Shown piece after piece: positions 5,729-9,399 of a DNA stretch of 9,399 bases (its first letter is position 1; each line of letters starts with the position of its first letter). The notes under the pieces are model-generated. The model did not search any database. It was given only the letters and a program-made list of their open reading frames with translations, and was not told where the DNA came from. Made by a program: the position numbers and the translations under genes. The DNA is taken from NCBI GenBank assembly GCA_902492855.1, contig CABUMU010000075.1, positions 1-9,399 on the forward strand, written 5' to 3'. Source of the DNA: an uncultured Collinsella sp. GTDB lineage: Bacteria > Actinomycetota > Coriobacteriia > Coriobacteriales > Coriobacteriaceae.

Positions 5729-5796
5729 ATCTTCTATCGTCTCAGCGTGGTAGCTGAAGATTCTAGGCGCTGGCCACACCCCTTTTCCGGGGCGCC
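5729..5796. repeat. Inverted repeats between two convergent genes
   Basis: ATCTTC (5729-5734) pairs with GAAGAT (5756-5761), or alternatively TCAGC (5742-5746) with GCTGA (5753-5757). Just beyond, GGCGC (5766-5770) can pair with GCGCC (5792-5796), enclosing CCCC-TTTTCC-GGGG (5779-5792). Read on either strand these could slow or end transcription between the converging DUF3800 and HEPN-type genes. No T-run follows them. Confidence 0.45.
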
Positions 5797-5836
5797 AACA
5801 CCAACGTTTAGCACACAAGGAGTTTGACGAGATGGC

Positions 5837-6421
5837 TCAGCAAGTATTGAATCTATCCGCCCATGCAGCCACGTCGAATAACTCCAGATTGGGGTAACTG
5901 ACCGTTTCGCCCGTTTCTTTAAGACAGGCCTCCGCGGCGTTGCACAGCGAGCTCGCGAGCGACGCCGCATCAACGCGGAACGTCACGCTCTTAGTCGCAC
6001 GCATCCCGCTCTTGGGCGACGGCCAGGAAGAGCAGAGGGCGTTGCACCCGTGGAGGACAAGCTCGAACTTGTAGTCGTAGTCGAAGCTCTCGTCTTTCTC
6101 GGGAGCATCGACCGACACATCGTAGTCGCCTGAATGCAACAGGGAGCACCGGAGCTTCCAGCACATCTTCCCATTAAAGATTTGACCTGGAATCGTTTCA
6201 CCTTCGTTCGAGGGGTCTCCCGAAAACAGGAAGTCGTTTGCCGCCCAGTCATCAAACCACTTCACATACTGCCGCCCCGCCGCTCTCTTCCCGTTATGAA
6301 GGACGAGATTGGGATAAAGAAGCTGCCCCATGGCGTCGGGAATGGTAAGGGAAGACATAAGGGCTGGGATAAGGCAGTCTTTCTCAACCGCATTTCTAAT
6401 CGATTCGACGAGTAGCTTCAT
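5837..6421 (-). CDS. HEPN-motif protein, candidate RNase effector
   Basis: This 194-aa soluble protein has no membrane segment. Residues 85-98 read KMCWKLRCSLLHSG, with R91 and H96 forming the R-x4-H motif used as the active site by HEPN ribonucleases, preceded and followed by predicted helices. Residues 49-58 (GRQYVKWFDD) form a conserved-looking helix of the kind seen in uncharacterised HEPN-like proteins. The ATG at 6419-6421 has GAGG seven bases upstream. It starts 28 bp after the end of the larger nuclease-like gene (6450-8198), so the two are almost certainly one operon. HEPN proteins in such pairs often cleave RNA in toxin-antitoxin or abortive-infection systems; that role here is inferred from the motif and neighbour. 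No antitoxin of the MNT type is adjacent. Confidence 0.65.
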   Translation of the reverse strand: MKLLVESIRNAVEKDCLIPALMSSLTIPDAMGQLLYPNLVLHNGKRAAGRQYVKWFDDWAANDFLFSGDPSNEGETIPGQIFNGKMCWKLRCSLLHSGDYDVSVDAPEKDESFDYDYKFELVLHGCNALCSSWPSPKSGMRATKSVTFRVDAASLASSLCNAAEACLKETGETVSYPNLELFDVAAWADRFNTC

Positions 6422-6449
6422 TTTGATGCCTCAAAAAGTCTATGCGGTC

Positions 6450-8198
6450 TTATGCGAAGAAACGGCCGATCGGCCATGAGCCGAGCGTCGTTCGTGCCTC
6501 TTCGTCAAGTGACGCTCTGAGCGCAGAGGCCATGTCCGAGTCTCCGCGCAAGGCTGCTGCGCATGCTTTCGACAGCGCACTATCTGAATTCAGCTGGATT
6601 GCCATTAACTCAGATTTCTCCTCGCTAGTAAGATCTCGCTTTCGAGCGGCAATTTGATATCGATTTATCAGGGTTGCCTCTCGATCCGCAAAAGCTTCCA
6701 GGGCGTCTACGGTCGTCTCGCAGCATTTCAGCAACTCTTCCTTACAGCACGCATCTTGATCGTAGGCTGATAGCATTTCAAGCATCTTGTCGTTGACGTA
6801 GGCAGAGCTAACTTCGGTGACTGGATACTGCTTCAACGTAGCGGCAAACACCTCGGCATCGATATTGGCAAGCCTCATATAGTCCTGCATCGTTTGGACG
6901 AACAGAGGCGCGACGACTACGGGGGCATCCCCCTCGCCCCGGAAGAACACCGAGACCGTCAGGTCATCCAGTCGAAGCCCATCGACCATTCGGTACATAT
7001 CTTCAGATACTTGGTAAAACACGAGCTTAATCGGATGGTTCCCCAGATTGATATATCCGAATCCGTTTTGCCGATCCTTGTAGTGGAGGGGTGCGTTCTC
7101 AACCAATCCCTTGTAAATTGTCTCGATGTTTCTTAAATCCTGAGTGGTCAACGCACTGATGTCGAGCTCTGGCTTGTAATGAAGAGCGTCGACAACCCGC
7201 TTGATAATCTCCAGCGACTGCAATCGACTCTCAAGGGCGTCGAGGTCGCCTCCGCTCAACTTGCACCCGCGAGCAAAGCCGCTTCCGTCTATGGAAAGCG
7301 TACCGGTTTGCATCAATGCGCGCATGAGGGCCAACTCTTCCATGCGCTCGACAAGAGTTCCGGTCTCGCTGAGGGTGATTGTGTTGGTGGAGAGGCATAT
7401 GTCGAAACCCCTGAAGAAAACGTGCTCGCCATTCTCATTTTCTCCGGCCATGACCACCGCATTTAGGGAAACATCACCAGAGCTGACGTCATGCCGAGAC
7501 CCAATCGCGACGCCAACTATGTTTTCAAGCTTATTCAAGGGATACAGCTCTCCCCAGGGGCTCTTCCCGTAGATATACAGCCCGTTCCTGTATGGAGCCA
7601 AGCTTGCGGGCGACTCGCCCTCGAGCAGCTCGATTCCAAACTCGCACTCATCAAAGCAAAGGCCGGCGTCCTTAAATTCCTCGATTGTCTTGGGGGCGAT
7701 GCCAGCGACTGCTCGCTGCTTTGCTCTGCCCTTGACCGCCCTTCTGACAAGCCGCGTCAATTCCGCCGCGTCTGATGGAAGCCGGTCGAAACGCAAAGAG
7801 ATGCGCTCTTGTTGCTCCGGAATATCGGCCAGAATCTTCTTTAGGTCATAGGGAAGCAAAAGTCTGTAGAAAACCTCCGCTGAACGAGCCTCGCTCCCAC
7901 AGTAGACGTAAAAATAGATGCAGCCTCCAGCAATGTTGAGATAGTGCCTGAGGTCTGAAACTCGAACTTGCCGCTTAGGTCGGTCCGACTTTCTTTTCGA
8001 AGTGGTCCCCTTGACCTGAAGCGGCAACTGGCCTTCAACGGTCTCAATCGTGAAGGAAGAAGACGAGTAGACTTGCAGGTGCCCGTCGGTGCATTCGGTC
8101 TTGTCGTTCTCATCTATATACGCATAGACGCAAGCGACATCGCCGAAAGCCTGCTTGACAGCATTGACCGCGTTCTGCTCGATTTTGCGATTGTCCAA
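6450..8198 (-). CDS. DUF4365-like protein with PD-(D/E)XK-type nuclease motif (582 aa)
   Basis: The N-terminal 100 residues resemble the DUF4365 fold. They show a helix NRKIEQNAVNAVKQAF (3-18) with E7, then TDGHLQVY with D38 at the end of a strand, then LPLQVKGT (58-65), where Q61-x-K63 fits the (E/Q)xK half of a PD-(D/E)XK nuclease site. VRVSDLRHYLNIAGGCIYFYV (78-98) completes the core. The remaining 480 residues match nothing I recognise; they include a basic stretch (VRRAVKGRAKQR) and a mostly helical C-terminus. The start is TTG at 8196-8198, with AAGGAG four bases upstream; no ATG lies near. It is the first gene of a two-gene operon with the HEPN-motif protein. I infer a DNA- or RNA-targeting module, with this protein as sensor or nuclease. 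The specific target is unknown. Confidence 0.7.
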   Translation of the reverse strand: MDNRKIEQNAVNAVKQAFGDVACVYAYIDENDKTECTDGHLQVYSSSSFTIETVEGQLPLQVKGTTSKRKSDRPKRQVRVSDLRHYLNIAGGCIYFYVYCGSEARSAEVFYRLLLPYDLKKILADIPEQQERISLRFDRLPSDAAELTRLVRRAVKGRAKQRAVAGIAPKTIEEFKDAGLCFDECEFGIELLEGESPASLAPYRNGLYIYGKSPWGELYPLNKLENIVGVAIGSRHDVSSGDVSLNAVVMAGENENGEHVFFRGFDICLSTNTITLSETGTLVERMEELALMRALMQTGTLSIDGSGFARGCKLSGGDLDALESRLQSLEIIKRVVDALHYKPELDISALTTQDLRNIETIYKGLVENAPLHYKDRQNGFGYINLGNHPIKLVFYQVSEDMYRMVDGLRLDDLTVSVFFRGEGDAPVVVAPLFVQTMQDYMRLANIDAEVFAATLKQYPVTEVSSAYVNDKMLEMLSAYDQDACCKEELLKCCETTVDALEAFADREATLINRYQIAARKRDLTSEEKSELMAIQLNSDSALSKACAAALRGDSDMASALRASLDEEARTTLGSWPIGRFFA

Positions 8199-8287
8199 GC
8201 TTCTCCTTACTGTTTTAGATCGTCAGCAAACCGATGTCAGGCATGTTTCTCACTTGACCTAACTGCCTCGCGATGAATCGCATGGCC

Positions 8288-9399
8288 CTAGAGGAAAAAG
8301 TCCCTCGCGCTCACGATGCGGATGCCGTCGATATCCGTGTCGTAGGAACCCTGCCTCACGACCACGATCTTCTCGTGGTTGTCTCGTATCGACTTCAGAG
8401 GGGCGATCTCTCGCTCCCTGGTCTCGCTTGCGAACATCTCGTCAGTCGCCTGCACGTAGAGCACGCGCCCGTCCTTCGTCGCAACGAAGTCGACTTCCTT
8501 GCCATAGAGCTTGCCCACATGCACGCTCCATCCTTCGTAGAGCAGCTGGAGATACACGGCGTTCTCGAACAGGCGGCCAGTATCCGTGACCCTATAGCCG
8601 GCCATCCAGGTCCTGAAGCCGGTGTCGACGATGTACTCCTTTGGGTTCGTCTTGAGGAGCGCCTTGCCGTGCAAATCGTAACGCGTGGCACGATAGAACA
8701 GGAAGGCCTCCTCGAGCGCACCCACATACGAGGAAACGGTCTTGTTCGTGGTCTTCGGCCCCGCAGAAGTTAACGCGCCGGCGATTCGACTCGACGAGCA
8801 CTCGTTGCCGATGTTGTCCGCCAGGAATTCGGCCACATGGCGCAGCAGGGAAGGGTCAGTCACCGCACTTTTGCCCTTCCCGCGCTCACGGTTGACAATA
8901 TCACGCACGGCGATGGCTTCGTAGACGCCGGACATGTACGCCGAGTGCTGCGCCTGGGTCGTCGAGAGGGATGCGATGGCTGGCATGCCCCCATACTCAA
9001 GGTAACGAGTAAGCATGTCGTCGAAGAGAACGGGATCCCCCTCGGGAGTGAGAGCCACCGAAGTTCCCGATACGAACTCGATTCCGCAGAAGTCGGCGAA
9101 CTCGGAGAAGGACAGGGGCAGCATCTTTACCTCTACGTAGCGCCCGGAGAGATAGGTGGCCAGCTCGCTCGAGAGAAGATACGCATTCGAGCCCGTGAGG
9201 TAGATGTCGCAATCGAAGTCGACCCTCATTGCGTTGACCGCATCCTGCCAGCCATCGATTCTCTGGGGCTCGTCTATGAAAACGTAGGTGCGACCCTTGT
9301 CCGACAGGCGCCCGCGAACGTAATCATAAAGCTGGTCCTCCGTCTTGATGCCCGTACCCTTGCTTTCCAGGTTGACGCTCACAAAGCCGCGGCCAGCGA
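8288..9399 (-). CDS. AAA_14/DUF4143 family ATPase (5' end outside window)
   Basis: The frame is open to the window edge (in frame from 9397) and ends with TAG at 8288-8290. A GTG at 9380-9382 is internal, because the coding frame continues upstream as AGRGF, and the Walker A lies beyond the edge. Counting from that GTG, a Walker B-like TYVFIDEPQR is at 32-41 (family usually DEIQ). A sensor-like IYLTGSNAYLLSSELATYLSGR is at 60-81, and a lid region follows. The DUF4143 domain runs from about 190 to 360, with RLFENAVYLQL (270-280), KEVDFVATKDGRVLYVQAT (295-313) and a C-terminal ARDFFL. In DUF4143 the VDF...(E/Q)xK pattern resembles a nuclease fold; the final lysine is absent here (VQAT). The cellular role of the family is unsettled. 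It is 90 bp upstream of the nuclease-like gene on the same strand. Confidence 0.88.
   Translation of the reverse strand, partial: AGRGFVSVNLESKGTGIKTEDQLYDYVRGRLSDKGRTYVFIDEPQRIDGWQDAVNAMRVDFDCDIYLTGSNAYLLSSELATYLSGRYVEVKMLPLSFSEFADFCGIEFVSGTSVALTPEGDPVLFDDMLTRYLEYGGMPAIASLSTTQAQHSAYMSGVYEAIAVRDIVNRERGKGKSAVTDPSLLRHVAEFLADNIGNECSSSRIAGALTSAGPKTTNKTVSSYVGALEEAFLFYRATRYDLHGKALLKTNPKEYIVDTGFRTWMAGYRVTDTGRLFENAVYLQLLYEGWSVHVGKLYGKEVDFVATKDGRVLYVQATDEMFASETREREIAPLKSIRDNHEKIVVVRQGSYDTDIDGIRIVSARDFFL

Noticed and set aside
663..6427. Shared 13-mer GCTTCATTTTGAT near 663-675 and 6415-6427
   Set aside because: It is one short match in different contexts (a decayed ORF and a gene start), with no extension beyond it; probably chance rather than an attachment repeat.
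8212..8240. Minus-strand promoter CTGACA-17-TAAAAC before the nuclease-like gene
   Set aside because: The boxes fit, but the predicted transcript start would fall inside the ribosome site about 7 nt before the TTG. Either the promoter is chance or the mRNA is nearly leaderless, so I did not list it.

Overview
The window is about 9.4 kb of moderately to very GC-rich bacterial DNA. The GC content, the strong AGGAGG-type ribosome sites, several TTG starts and the gene mix (WYL regulator, DUF3800, AAA_14/DUF4143 ATPase, excisionase-like HTH) suggest an actinomycete of the Coriobacteriia type found in the gut. That placement is an inference from style; no taxonomic marker gene is present. No tRNA, rRNA, CRISPR array or transposase was found.

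Layout: (1) 1-222 is the C-terminal end of a sensor histidine kinase, closed by a strong 14-bp hairpin. (2) 223-941 is a decayed zone. It holds an antisense relic of a second histidine kinase (transmembrane helix plus H-box, no ATPase domain), a visible drop in GC near 615, and a 25-bp inverted repeat (716-807). I read about 615 as the likely edge between a very GC-rich chromosome arm and an acquired accessory region. (3) 942-3832 holds a small single-pass membrane protein (minus strand), divergent from a WYL-domain regulator. A perfect 8-8-8 palindrome sits inside the regulator's promoter. The regulator is followed on the same strand by a Sel1-repeat protein with a possible HEPN-like N-terminal half. 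(4) 3833-4919 is mostly non-coding. It holds an orphan intrinsic terminator, short inverted and tandem repeats, a 72-aa excisionase/AlpA-like HTH protein with an overlapping 56-codon ORF, then a good promoter followed at once by an intrinsic terminator. (5) 4920-5594 is a DUF3800 protein followed by about 240 nt of structure-rich DNA. (6) 5837-8198, on the minus strand, is a two-gene unit: a 582-aa DUF4365-like protein with a PD-(D/E)XK-type D...QVK motif, and a 194-aa protein with a HEPN R-x4-H motif. (7) 8288-9399 is most of an AAA_14/DUF4143 ATPase, cut by the window edge.

The region looks like a small defence or mobile-element island rather than core metabolism. The best candidates for an undescribed system are the nuclease-like/HEPN pair (5837-8198), the WYL-controlled Sel1/HEPN-like operon with its divergent membrane protein (942-3832), and the DUF3800 gene with a possible attenuator before it and a possible structured RNA after it (4810-5836). 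Protection against phage by any of these is inference, not something the sequence shows.
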